From: Flavobacteriaceae bacterium
GTDB lineage: Bacteria; Bacteroidota; Bacteroidia; Flavobacteriales; Weeksellaceae
Assembly (NCBI GenBank): GCA_012522185.1
Contig: JAAYKY010000004.1
Location: forward strand, 1-61,988
Direction: 5' to 3'
Length of the DNA stretch: 61,988 nt
The position numbers and the translations under genes were made by a program. Shown here one piece after another: positions 10,538-19,007 of this stretch (positions within the stretch are counted from its first letter, which is position 1; every line of letters begins with the position of its first letter). The notes below the pieces were generated by a model. That model did no database searches, was not told where the DNA came from, and saw only the letters and a list, made by a program, of their open reading frames with translations.

Positions 10538-10948
10538 ATGACTCCTTTCAACGTTAGAATTTACGGACTTTTGGTACACGAAAACCGATTGCTGATTATC
10601 CGCGAACCTTTTGCAGGAATGATTATCGATAAATTTCCCGGTGGCGGATTGGAATTTGGCGAAGGAACTATTGATTGCCTGAAACGGGAATTCAAGGAAG
10701 AATTAAATTTGGAAATTGAAGTGCTGGAACATATCTATACGCAGGATTTTTTTCTGGCTTCGCATTTTGATGAAAAGGAACAGATTCTGATGATTTATTA
10801 CAAAGTAACGGCCAAAGATATAGCGCAACTGGAAATTTTGGATTCTGATATTCAAGCACTCATCTGGAAAGATTTGAACGAAGTTACTACAAATGATTTG
10901 AGTTTACCGACCGATAAATTGGTGTTGGAGATGGTGCTGGGAATTTAA
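10538..10948 (+). CDS. Nudix hydrolase
   Basis: A 136-residue protein with a clear Nudix box at about residues 34-56: GGGLEFGEGTIDCLKREFKE, continuing into ELN. It has the expected GX5EX7REUXEE spacing, and only the last Gly is replaced by Asn. Such enzymes cleave nucleoside diphosphates linked to another group, with Mg2+ held by the Glu residues of the box. The substrate cannot be assigned. It follows mnmD by 13 bases on the same strand, which suggests one operon without proving a functional link. Confidence 0.92.
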   Translation: MTPFNVRIYGLLVHENRLLIIREPFAGMIIDKFPGGGLEFGEGTIDCLKREFKEELNLEIEVLEHIYTQDFFLASHFDEKEQILMIYYKVTAKDIAQLEILDSDIQALIWKDLNEVTTNDLSLPTDKLVLEMVLGI

Positions 10949-10971
10949 AGTTTAAGGTTTAAAGTCTAAAG
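10944..10971 (+). repeat. Four tandem 7-base repeats at the Nudix gene end
   Basis: TTTAAAG, TTTAAGG, TTTAAAG and TCTAAAG follow each other directly, and the first copy includes the Nudix stop codon. A short hairpin (CTACG/CGTAG) and another TTCAAAG copy lie just downstream, up to 11016. This resembles dispersed intergenic repeats seen in Flavobacteriia genomes. Confidence 0.6.
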
Positions 10972-11052
10972 TTCATCCTCCTACGGTGGACTACTTCGTA
11001 GAGTTCAAAGTTTCACAAAACTATGTGTTAAATATAGTTTGACTTAGATTAA

Positions 11053-11409
11053 TTAAAACAACTCTCTGTCTTCAAAATACTGAATAACCGCATTTTTCAT
11101 CAAAATCGTTTGTTCGTTGGGTTTCAATTCGGGAAGGGGTTCCAGGAATTCAAACTGTGGCCAGCCGTCTTTATCCAATCCGTCGAAACGATAATAACCA
11201 AAGGGTTCCAAAACCCGACACACCGCAATATGCAAAAGATTTACTTTGTCATCTTTTTTGAACCTACGTTTTCCTTTCCCTAATTCCTGGACTCCAATCA
11301 GAAATAAAATGGTATCCAAATCCGGCTTTTCGCCATCGGTGAAATTCTCTTCAAAAAACTTTTCAATTGCCGCCCATTTTTCTTTGGCGGATAATTCCGT
11401 TTCATTCAT
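11053..11409 (-). CDS. Conserved protein of unknown function
   Basis: I cannot assign this 118-residue soluble protein. It is mainly helical, with a charged start (ELSAKEKWAAIEKFF), a central LFLIGVQELGKGKRRF stretch, an LLHIAVCRVLEPFGYYRF stretch and an acidic, Pro-containing end. There is no signal peptide and no membrane segment. A TAAATTTG box on the minus strand (11421-11414) lies five bases before the ATG, arguing that it is expressed, possibly as a nearly leaderless transcript. It diverges from the SMR transporter gene. Confidence 0.65.
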   Translation of the reverse strand: MNETELSAKEKWAAIEKFFEENFTDGEKPDLDTILFLIGVQELGKGKRRFKKDDKVNLLHIAVCRVLEPFGYYRFDGLDKDGWPQFEFLEPLPELKPNEQTILMKNAVIQYFEDRELF

Positions 11410-11488
11410 TTTGCAAATTTACGACAATAGTTCAGGGACTTGAGAGGTACTTGGATAATTTTTCCGAAATTTGGTTTTTTCTTGAAAT

Positions 11489-11815
11489 ATGAATTGGATT
11501 ATTTTAGTCATAGGCGGTCTTTTTGAAGTCGCTTTTACTTATTGCATCGGTCGCGCAAATTCGGCTGCCGGAACCGAAAAATATTTATGGTATTTGGGGT
11601 TTTTAATCAGCGTATCCATCAGTATGGCGTTGCTGATCAAAGCCACCAAAACACTTCCATTGGGAACGGCTTATGCGGTTTGGAGCGGAATTGGTGCCGT
11701 AGGTTCAGTTCTGATGGGCATTTTTTTCTTCAAAGAACCGACCGATTTCTGGCGTTTGTTTTTCATTTTTACCTTAATTTCATCCATCGTCGGATTAAAA
11801 GTCGTTTCAAGTTAA
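11489..11815 (+). CDS. SMR-family small multidrug/guanidinium-type transporter
   Basis: A 108-residue protein of four transmembrane helices, the exact size of SMR transporters, which work as antiparallel dimers exchanging protons for cations. The essential membrane Glu is present at about residue 13 (GGLFEVAF), followed by the usual PLGTAYAVWSGIGAVGSV helix 3. Whether it exports quaternary ammonium compounds or guanidinium-type ions is not clear; the helix-1 sequence differs from classic EmrE. Its stop codon abuts the ATG of the nuclease gene with no spacer. Confidence 0.87.
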   Translation: MNWIILVIGGLFEVAFTYCIGRANSAAGTEKYLWYLGFLISVSISMALLIKATKTLPLGTAYAVWSGIGAVGSVLMGIFFFKEPTDFWRLFFIFTLISSIVGLKVVSS

Positions 11816-14521
11816 ATGGAGAAATTTATTGATAAAATTGTTTCGGAACTGCTTCAGAATTCAAAAGATTTAGAAAAAACAATTTTGATTCTTCCGGGCA
11901 ATCGTCCGAAATTATTTTTCAGAAGAGCATTTCAGAAACAACAAGAAAATATTTTATTGCCCCGATTTTTGAGCATCGACGAATTTGTTCAATCCGTATC
12001 AGGACTTCAACCGATTTCGCAGATTCAGCTTTGGTTTCAAGCTTATGATTCCTATCAGAAAGTCGTTGAAAAACCCGACGAATTTGAGTCTTTTCTGAAA
12101 TGGATTCCGACTTTGCAAAAAGATTTTGACGATATCAATGCTTCGCTTGTCAATGCCGAAGAGCTTTTTGATTATCTGGTATCGGCCGAACGAATTAAAA
12201 AATGGGGACAGGAAGAACTGGAAGTCGGGAGTAATCAGCTGATGAGTAAGCATCTGTATTTCTGGAAGATGGCGCGGGATTTATTTTTTAAGCTGAATGA
12301 AGATTTGCTTGAAAAAGGTTTGGCTTATCGAGGATTGCTGTACAAAAAAGCGGTTGATAAACTCCCCGAATATTTAGAGGGAAATGAAAACCAATTTGTT
12401 TTTGCCGGTTTGAATGCGCTTTCCAATGCGGAACGAAAGATTTTATTTGAATTAAATAAAAGCGGAAACACGAAGCTGTATTGGGATTCCGACCGATATT
12501 ATATGGAAGACCTCAATCAGGAGTCGGGTTTGTTTTTGCGTCAATACAAAGAAAGTTTGGACGAATGGAACTGGGAATTTGATCATTTTTCACAGCCGAA
12601 AAAGATTCAGGTCACCGGAATTGGAAAAAGAGTAGGACAGGCCAAATATTTACATCGGATTTTGGAAGAAATTCCCGAAGAAGAATGGACAGATACAGCG
12701 GTGGTTTTGGCCGAAGAAGGTCTTTTGCCAGCGGTTTTGAGTTCGATTCCGGAGAAGATTTCCAAAGCCAATATCACGATGGGATTTCCGCTGAACAAAT
12801 CCACGATGGCTTATTTTTTCCGTTCGGTTTTTGAATTGCAGATGAACCGTGAAAAATTAGGAAATGGTACTTCTTATTATTTCAAAAACGTTCTGGACAT
12901 TCTGGGCAATACGATTTTCCGGGAAGAAACTTCGGTATCGACCGAGTTTGCGCTTCGCATCCGACGTGAAAATTATATATTTTCTTCCCCGAAATTTTTA
13001 CTGGAAAATCTGAAGGAAAGTATTTTTCAGGCATTGTTTCAAATTCCCGAAAATCCGATTGCTTTTGTGTCGCATCTTCAGGATTGGGTGGACGAACAAA
13101 TGCGTGAGTCTAAATTGAAAATCAATGAATTGGACAAGGAATATCTCTATCGTTTCAGTTTGTTGTTTGCGCAGTTGAAGGAAGAATTGGGCGAATTTTC
13201 ACACATCAAAGATTTTAAAACTTTGTATGTTTTGTACAATCGTTTGTTGCAAAATGAAACCATTTCCTTTGTGGGAGAGCCTTTGGAAGGATTGCAAATC
13301 GTCGGTTTATTGGAAACCCGTTTGCTGGATTTCAAAAATGTGATTATTTTATCGGTCAACGATGGGATTCTTCCGCCGGGACGTGTGGAGAATTCTTTCA
13401 TTCCTTATGACATTCGTCGCGAAACGGGACTCAATACTTTTACCGAAAACGATGCGGTTTTTGCTTATCATTTTTATCGATTGCTTCAACGAGCAGAAAA
13501 GATTGAATTGATTTACAATACCGAGCCGGATTCGATGGGTTCGGGCGAAAAAAGTCGGTTCATCACTCAAATTGACATCGAGTCCGGGCATTCGGTTCAA
13601 CATAAAATTGCAGCTCCGGAGTTTTTGGCGCCTGTCAAACAGGATTTAATAATTCCGAAAACCGAAAAGGTGATGGAAGCTTTGAATTCCTGGGCAGAAA
13701 AAAGGATTTCGCCTTCGTCTTTGAATACTTATTTGCGCAATCCTGTCCAGTTTTATCAGCAATATGTTTTGGGATTGGATCAGTTTGAAGAAGTCGAAGA
13801 AACAGTAGGAGCAAGGGTTCTGGGCAATATCGTACACAAATCTTTGGAGGAATTGTACAAACCTTTGTTAAACAAAATCCTGATTCCTTCCGATATAAAA
13901 CCTTTGCTTGAAAAATTAGAAACTGTGGTAGAGGAATGTTTCAAAGCCGAATACAAAAGCGGGGAATATAAAAAAGGAAAGAATTATCTGATTTATAAAA
14001 TCGTTTATTCTTTTGTGGAAAATGTTTTGAAAAACGATTTGAAAATGGCGGAAAATTCGGAATTCGTGATTCATTCGCTCGAACAGAATGTGAAAGTTGA
14101 TTTCCGTTTGGCGAACGGTCGTGAAGTCAAAATTGGCGGAATCATCGACCGAATTGATTCCGTAAACGGGCGAAAAAGGATCATCGATTATAAAACCGGA
14201 TTTGTGGATGAAAAAGCGTTGAACATTAATTCCGAAAAGTTAGGGAAAGTTTTTACTGAGAATAAATTTTCATTGCCTTTGCAACTTTTACTTTATGCCG
14301 AAATGTTTTTCCGAAATGCTGAAAATCAATTTGTTCAGTTTGGAATTTATCCTTTGAAATATCCGAAAAAAGGAGTGATTTCTTTGAAAATCGATAAAGA
14401 ATTTGAGTTTGATAATGAAATTTTAAATTGGATTGATCAGCCGTTGAGCGGATTGATTGAGGAAATTTTAAATCCTGAAATTCCCTTCACACCGGTTCGA
14501 GAAATAGTTGAGTCGGATTAA
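11816..14521 (+). CDS. AddB/RecB-like PD-(D/E)XK nuclease
   Basis: A 901-residue protein. The N-terminal two thirds resemble a degenerate helicase of the AddB kind (LILPGNRPKLFFRRAF at the start, no intact Walker A). The last 270 residues hold a RecB-family nuclease: LGNIVHKSLEELY (His), GGIIDRIDSVNG (Asp) and RIIDYKTG (Asp and Lys), the expected order of catalytic residues. Such proteins work with an AddA-type helicase in double-strand-break resection, but no partner gene is in this window. I see no four-cysteine iron-sulphur cluster of the Bacillus AddB type. It begins directly after the SMR stop codon. Confidence 0.85.
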   Translation: MEKFIDKIVSELLQNSKDLEKTILILPGNRPKLFFRRAFQKQQENILLPRFLSIDEFVQSVSGLQPISQIQLWFQAYDSYQKVVEKPDEFESFLKWIPTLQKDFDDINASLVNAEELFDYLVSAERIKKWGQEELEVGSNQLMSKHLYFWKMARDLFFKLNEDLLEKGLAYRGLLYKKAVDKLPEYLEGNENQFVFAGLNALSNAERKILFELNKSGNTKLYWDSDRYYMEDLNQESGLFLRQYKESLDEWNWEFDHFSQPKKIQVTGIGKRVGQAKYLHRILEEIPEEEWTDTAVVLAEEGLLPAVLSSIPEKISKANITMGFPLNKSTMAYFFRSVFELQMNREKLGNGTSYYFKNVLDILGNTIFREETSVSTEFALRIRRENYIFSSPKFLLENLKESIFQALFQIPENPIAFVSHLQDWVDEQMRESKLKINELDKEYLYRFSLLFAQLKEELGEFSHIKDFKTLYVLYNRLLQNETISFVGEPLEGLQIVGLLETRLLDFKNVIILSVNDGILPPGRVENSFIPYDIRRETGLNTFTENDAVFAYHFYRLLQRAEKIELIYNTEPDSMGSGEKSRFITQIDIESGHSVQHKIAAPEFLAPVKQDLIIPKTEKVMEALNSWAEKRISPSSLNTYLRNPVQFYQQYVLGLDQFEEVEETVGARVLGNIVHKSLEELYKPLLNKILIPSDIKPLLEKLETVVEECFKAEYKSGEYKKGKNYLIYKIVYSFVENVLKNDLKMAENSEFVIHSLEQNVKVDFRLANGREVKIGGIIDRIDSVNGRKRIIDYKTGFVDEKALNINSEKLGKVFTENKFSLPLQLLLYAEMFFRNAENQFVQFGIYPLKYPKKGVISLKIDKEFEFDNEILNWIDQPLSGLIEEILNPEIPFTPVREIVESD

Positions 14522-14563
14522 TTTTTCAATTAATTATCTTTACATCCGAAATCAAATCCAGCT

Positions 14564-15307
14564 ATGCCGAAAACAATTGCGCTTTTGTACCACGAAGTCA
14601 TCGATGATTATTCCGAGTCGGGTTTTCAGAACAAGGATAATTTGGCGTATATGCACAAAACCGAAGTTTTTAGAAAGCATTTGGAAATTTTTAAAAATCA
14701 TTTGAATTCAGGGAATTCCAAAGTTGAAAATCATCTTTTTACATTTGATGATGGTGGGATTTCCAATTTAAAATCGGCGCGGATTCTGGAAGAAAATGAT
14801 TGGAAAGGAATTTATTTCATTACCACAAAACGCATCGGAACATCTGGGTTTTTAGCCGAAAACGACATTAGAACTTTGCACGAGAATGGACATATCATCG
14901 GTTCTCATTCGCATACACATCCGATGATTTTCAGGAGTTTGACGTATGTGCAAATGCTGGAAGAATGGAAAGTTTCCAAAGGAATTTTGGAAGAAATTCT
15001 GGGCGAAGAAATTTTACATTGTTCCGTTCCGGGCGGTGATTCCGATTTGAAAACCTATGAGTCAGCTATGGAAGCTGGATTTAAATATATTTTTGATTCC
15101 GAACCAATTGTGGAAACGAGAAAGCTTCAAAATGCCGATATTTTTGGGCGATTCAGTGTGAAAGCTCAGACGAGCGATCAGCAATTTTTAGAAATGCTTA
15201 CTTTGAAAAATCTCGCGAGTTTGCAAAGAAACCGAAAGATTAAAGCTAAGATTAAAAAGTTGATTTTTCCAATTCATCAATACATTCAAAACCGTAAAAA
15301 TGAATAA
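14564..15307 (+). CDS. Polysaccharide deacetylase-family protein (NodB fold)
   Basis: A 247-residue protein with the NodB metal site: FTFDDGG near residue 62 (catalytic base and metal Asp) and GSHSHTHP near 112 (HxxxH metal ligands). Family members hydrolyse N- or O-acetyl groups from carbohydrates. No signal peptide is present, so it may act in the cytosol on a nucleotide-sugar or lipid-linked intermediate rather than on finished wall polymer; this is inference. The C-terminus is strongly basic. It overlaps the next gene, a formyltransferase-like protein, by eight bases, so the two are probably made together. A similar pair is at 40.6-42.3 kb. Confidence 0.85.
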   Translation: MPKTIALLYHEVIDDYSESGFQNKDNLAYMHKTEVFRKHLEIFKNHLNSGNSKVENHLFTFDDGGISNLKSARILEENDWKGIYFITTKRIGTSGFLAENDIRTLHENGHIIGSHSHTHPMIFRSLTYVQMLEEWKVSKGILEEILGEEILHCSVPGGDSDLKTYESAMEAGFKYIFDSEPIVETRKLQNADIFGRFSVKAQTSDQQFLEMLTLKNLASLQRNRKIKAKIKKLIFPIHQYIQNRKNE

Positions 15308-16100
15308 GCCGATTCGCGTTGTTTGCCTTTTCGGCACTGGAATTATTTTCGATAAAACCCTGAGTGTTTTATTGGAAAAGGACGTGAATGTGGTGGGTGT
15401 TGTGAATGCGAATAAACATCAAAAAGGCATTGATTTTTCCTATCTGAAAATTGCCGGAAAAAAATATGGATATTGGAAAGTTTTTCTGCAGATTTTAGGT
15501 CGGATTTATTATAAAATTTTAAACGGAAAAAAGGACCGTGAAATCTTTCATCAGATTTATAATTCCGAAGAAATTCATTCCATTATTGAAAATTACAGTT
15601 TCGAAACCCATCAGACCGATGATTATGGAAAGCCCGAAACTTTGGAATTCATAAAATCCCTTGAGCCGGATTTATTGTTGGTGCATACCGGTTATTGGGT
15701 TGGAAAAAAAGTCCGGGATTTGGTAAATGGAAAAGTTATTGGTGGTCATCCCGGGATTACGCCGGATTATCGGGGCGTTCATTCGCCATTTTGGGCGGTT
15801 TTCAATGAGGAGCCGGAAAAGATTGGTTATACGGTTTTCTGGTTGGACAGTGGAGTGGATACGGGCGATATTCTACATCAGGAAAGGGTTTCGGTAGAAA
15901 GGGGCGATAGTTATTTTACGTTGAGTTGGAAGGGAATGGTGGGGATTGCGGAAAATCAGGCGAGAATTATCAAAGAAATGGAAAAAGGATTAGAGCCGAA
16001 AGCCCGGAAAGTCGGAGAAGTAGATGAGAAAACGAATTATAATCATCCGACGATTTTTCAGTATTTGAAATACAGGAGGATGCAGAAGGAAGTGAGGTGA
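15300..16100 (+). CDS. Formyltransferase-fold protein with altered active site
   Basis: A 266-residue protein of the Fmt/GART N-terminal domain type, which moves formyl groups from 10-formyl-tetrahydrofolate to amines. It has HPGITPDYRG (residues 150-159) and SGVDTGDI, whose Asp187 matches the catalytic Asp. In the NxH active-site motif the Asn is replaced by Gly148, which is unusual and could weaken classic catalysis. It lacks the tRNA-binding C-terminal domain of methionyl-tRNA formyltransferase. Its end (HPTIFQYLK) matches that of the second copy at 41.6 kb, so the two are related. Sugar-amine formylation is my inference from the adjacent deacetylase. Confidence 0.8.
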   Translation: MNKPIRVVCLFGTGIIFDKTLSVLLEKDVNVVGVVNANKHQKGIDFSYLKIAGKKYGYWKVFLQILGRIYYKILNGKKDREIFHQIYNSEEIHSIIENYSFETHQTDDYGKPETLEFIKSLEPDLLLVHTGYWVGKKVRDLVNGKVIGGHPGITPDYRGVHSPFWAVFNEEPEKIGYTVFWLDSGVDTGDILHQERVSVERGDSYFTLSWKGMVGIAENQARIIKEMEKGLEPKARKVGEVDEKTNYNHPTIFQYLKYRRMQKEVR

Positions 16101-16105
16101 TTATT

Positions 16106-16133
16106 ATTCATTCATTCATTCATTCATTCATTC
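16106..16133. repeat. ATTC microsatellite, seven copies
   Basis: Seven uninterrupted copies of ATTC. The stop codon of the alkyltransferase-like gene (complement of TCA, 16128-16130) lies within it, so changes in copy number would alter the 3' flank but not the protein. Confidence 0.9.
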
Positions 16134-16454
16134 TCCCGGTTTCCAGAACACTTCTTTAAAATTAATTATTTTATCATTTTCGATTTTGATTCCTTCGTTT
16201 TCAAGTAATTGATTCATTAGGTCAGGAGGTGAGAAATGGTGTTTTCCGGTGAGGAGTCCGTTTCGGTTGACGACGCGATGCGCGGGAACATCGGGGTGGT
16301 TTCCTGCGTTGTTCATTGCATATCCGACCATTCGAGCAGAGCCTTTCCGACCGAGGAATTCTGCGATAGCGCCATAGGAAGTTACTTTTCCAAATGGAAT
16401 TTTTCGGGTGACTTCATAGACTTTATCATAAAAAGATTCTTCCAGGGCTGCCAT
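16128..16454 (-). CDS. Alkyltransferase-like protein (ATL), MGMT fold
   Basis: A 108-residue protein with the DNA-binding domain of O6-alkylguanine-DNA alkyltransferases. The reactive PCHR motif is PAHR here (residues 57-60), so the alkyl-accepting cysteine is gone. The rest is intact: KIPFGKVTSYGAIA with its Arg-finger region, RMVGYAMNNAG and VVNRNGLLTG. Known ATLs bind O6-alkylguanine without repairing it and flag it to nucleotide excision repair; Ala at this position is known from a Thermus ATL. It is probably a damage sensor. It converges with the formyltransferase gene. Confidence 0.92.
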   Translation of the reverse strand: MAALEESFYDKVYEVTRKIPFGKVTSYGAIAEFLGRKGSARMVGYAMNNAGNHPDVPAHRVVNRNGLLTGKHHFSPPDLMNQLLENEGIKIENDKIINFKEVFWKPGE

Positions 16455-16503
16455 CTAAACGATTTGTTTGTAAATTTAGACATTAATCCTATTTATTTTT
16501 TGA

Positions 16504-17028
16504 ATGAAGAATGAAATTCTGATCAATACGATTCGAACCCGTCCCCGTTTTAAGGTTGTTTCGGGCATGAGTGCGCAAGGGTTTTCCGATAAAGTGAATT
16601 TGCATTTAAAAAACCGTTCCAGAGTTTTGAGTGGCTATTGCAATACGGAAGTGGGAAGAATTAGTATGATTCAGGATCAGGATAAATATTGGGCACCTCA
16701 ATTGGAATTGAGGATTGAGAAGAACCCAGATAATCCTTCTCAAATTGAAATTCGTGGAATTTTTGGACCAAGAAATTCGGTATGGACGCTTTTCATGTTT
16801 TCTTATGGTTTGGGTGGAGCGATTTTGCTTACAACCGGTTTGTATGGATGGATTGAGGTGGCATTGGACATTGGTAATTTTTGGGTTTGGACTAATTTAA
16901 TCGGATTGATTTTGATCATTGGACCTTATGTTTCATCTTTTGTGGGAAAAAGAATAGCCCGAAATCATGTGGATTTGCTTCGGGCTTTTATTGAAAGAGT
17001 TTTGGTCGAAGAAAAAGTAATCTCCTGA
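16504..17028 (+). CDS. Membrane protein of unknown function
   Basis: A 174-residue protein I do not recognise. Residues 1-90 are soluble and mostly beta (RPRFKVVSGMSAQGFSDKV at the start, LELRIEKNPDNP later). Two transmembrane helices follow (about 97-120 and 128-150), and then a short helix ending in a charged tail. It could be a membrane-anchored domain with both ends in the cytosol. It diverges from the ATL gene (49-base gap) and its stop abuts the barrel gene's stop on the other strand. Confidence 0.6.
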   Translation: MKNEILINTIRTRPRFKVVSGMSAQGFSDKVNLHLKNRSRVLSGYCNTEVGRISMIQDQDKYWAPQLELRIEKNPDNPSQIEIRGIFGPRNSVWTLFMFSYGLGGAILLTTGLYGWIEVALDIGNFWVWTNLIGLILIIGPYVSSFVGKRIARNHVDLLRAFIERVLVEEKVIS

Positions 17029-18447
17029 TTATTTTAAAGAAACCGTAACGCCTGCGTTTACGCCGACGGTATAAGGATTGAAGTTTTCTACATCGTTCAC
17101 GGGATTGATTAGATATTTGAAATTCGGTTCCAGATTTAGTTGAACATTTTCCATAATCATCATGTCAAATTTTAGTCCTGCATTGGCGCTGAACGATGTT
17201 TTGTTCAGATTATCGGCTTTTCCGAGTTCTTCTGTATATCCTTCGGTGTGCACATAGATTTTATTTTTTGATAGCAGCCATGTACTACCACCTCCTGTTG
17301 CACTAATTCCGATGGATCCTGTTTTGAAAAGGGCAATTTCAGCTTCTACTGGAATTTCTATGTATTGAGATTGTTGGCGAAGATTTCCTTCGATTGTTTT
17401 ATTATTGAGTTCGCCCAGGGCATTGGACGAGACCAAATTGTTGTCCACACGAAGTTCGCCATGGTATTTAATGTTTACGTGATCCGCTTTATTGGGGCTT
17501 CCGAGGGCTGCGTTTGCGTATTCAATATTGGCAGCCAGAGGCACGTCTTTGGTCAATTGTTCAAATCCTGTTACCGTGACACCCGTTCGGATTTTTATGT
17601 GTGGGCTCAATGCATAAGCGCCTTTTACACCATAGGAAAGGGTTACATTGTTTTCGGTTCTGTATTTTCCCATTTCATCGGCTAACATGGAATTTCCGAC
17701 AAAGGAATTTAGGGCCATTGGGGAAACAAATCCTGAGATATAAAACCGGTCAAAATCGATTTTCTTTTTTGGGAGCGGAACAGATTTTTTCTTTTTATTT
17801 TGATTGGAATTTACCGCAATAAGTTCTTTATCCTTTAAAATTGGAGAGAAATATTCTAATTTTTCTATGGGAAGAATTAGGTTTTCGGGATTCCAGAGAT
17901 TTGTATTCCATTCGGGGTGATTGTTTTGATGGACTATTTTAGGGTTTTGGTTGGATTCTTTTTGAATGGAGTTGAAATCCGCTACGTAATTATTAGTTGA
18001 TGTGTTTAAATGAGTTAAATTATTTTCATATAAATTTGAATTTAATATTCTTGATTGTCGATTTTCTTTTTGTGCAATCGTTTCTGATGTTGTGGAATTC
18101 AATATTTGAAAATCCGAGTTTTGATTCCAATTTGGATTACTTTCAGAATTGTTTTTGTTCAAATCTGGATGAAGATTATTGTTTAGTTCTTGGCTTTGTT
18201 TTGTAATTGCATTTGAATTTTGATTGGTTTTTGAGTTCGATTCAAATTCAAAAACATCAAATACAAATCCACCTCCCACGATCAGGAGTCCCACAATTGC
18301 GATGCCCGATAGGGTTGTCCAGAAAGGGAATATTCTTTTTTTCTCTTTTTGTCCTATTTGTTGTTGAATAAATTCCCAAGCTCCATTTGGAGGTGGTTGG
18401 GGTATATCTAAATTCTTTTTGAAAAAGCGGTCAATTTTATTTTTCAT
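17029..18447 (-). CDS. Membrane-anchored protein with C-terminal beta-barrel, sigma-factor partner
   Basis: A 472-residue protein. Residues 1-45 are a short cytosolic head (starting MKNKIDRFFKKNL), then one transmembrane helix near 45-68, an Asn/Gln/Ser-rich linker (about 70-210), and a beta-rich C-terminal half resembling outer-membrane barrels (for example SYGVKGAYALSPH and GVNAGVTVSLK). Such proteins follow ECF sigma genes in Flavobacteriia and are taken as anti-sigma or envelope-sensing partners. Its ATG overlaps the sigma gene stop by four bases, which supports a pair. How it holds the sigma factor is not visible. Confidence 0.75.
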   Translation of the reverse strand: MKNKIDRFFKKNLDIPQPPPNGAWEFIQQQIGQKEKKRIFPFWTTLSGIAIVGLLIVGGGFVFDVFEFESNSKTNQNSNAITKQSQELNNNLHPDLNKNNSESNPNWNQNSDFQILNSTTSETIAQKENRQSRILNSNLYENNLTHLNTSTNNYVADFNSIQKESNQNPKIVHQNNHPEWNTNLWNPENLILPIEKLEYFSPILKDKELIAVNSNQNKKKKSVPLPKKKIDFDRFYISGFVSPMALNSFVGNSMLADEMGKYRTENNVTLSYGVKGAYALSPHIKIRTGVTVTGFEQLTKDVPLAANIEYANAALGSPNKADHVNIKYHGELRVDNNLVSSNALGELNNKTIEGNLRQQSQYIEIPVEAEIALFKTGSIGISATGGGSTWLLSKNKIYVHTEGYTEELGKADNLNKTSFSANAGLKFDMMIMENVQLNLEPNFKYLINPVNDVENFNPYTVGVNAGVTVSLK

Positions 18448-18998
18448 TTTGACACAAATTTTATTTCATTATTTTTTTTTATCAAATCTTTCAGTTTTTC
18501 CCTTGCTCTCGATAAGTTCGATTTTGAAGTTCCCACTGAAATTTGCAACATATCGGCTATTTGCTGATGTGAATAGCCTTCGATCGCATAGAGGTTAAAT
18601 ACTTGCTGATAGCGATCGGGCAGCGTCCGAATGAATTCAAGCAATTCCTCGTAGGTATATTCATCCGGTTCCAAATCTATATCGTCCGAAGTTTCATCGG
18701 GTGTTATTTCTTCGTTTAAAACATAGAGATGGTTTTTCTTACGATGTCTTTCGATACAGGCATTGACCATAATTCGGCGAAGCCAACCTTCAAACGAACC
18801 TTCGAAACGGAACTGATCAATTTTTTTGAAAATCACAATAAATCCTTCTTGGAAAACATCTTGTGCGTCTTCATAGGAATTGGAATAGCGCAGACAAACA
18901 GAAAAGAGTTGAGAAGAATATCTTTTATAGATTTCTGATTGAGCGCTTCGTCGGTTTTCCTGACATTTGCGGATTAATATTTTCAGATTTTCATCCAA
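18444..18998 (-). CDS. ECF RNA polymerase sigma factor
   Basis: A 184-residue sigma-70 of the extracytoplasmic-function group. Region 2 covers about residues 20-90 (YEDAQDVFQEGFIVIFKKI, then FEGSFEGWLRRIMVN for -10 recognition). An acidic linker follows (TPDETSDDIDLEPDEY). Region 4 covers 120-175, with LPDRYQQVFNLYAIEGYSH and a helix-turn-helix at ADMLQISVGTSKSNLSRAR. The only in-frame start is TTG. It overlaps the membrane-anchored partner gene, so the two probably form a sigma/regulator pair. Confidence 0.93.
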   Translation of the reverse strand: MDENLKILIRKCQENRRSAQSEIYKRYSSQLFSVCLRYSNSYEDAQDVFQEGFIVIFKKIDQFRFEGSFEGWLRRIMVNACIERHRKKNHLYVLNEEITPDETSDDIDLEPDEYTYEELLEFIRTLPDRYQQVFNLYAIEGYSHQQIADMLQISVGTSKSNLSRAREKLKDLIKKNNEIKFVSK

Positions 18999-19007
18999 GG
19001 GTCCTAA

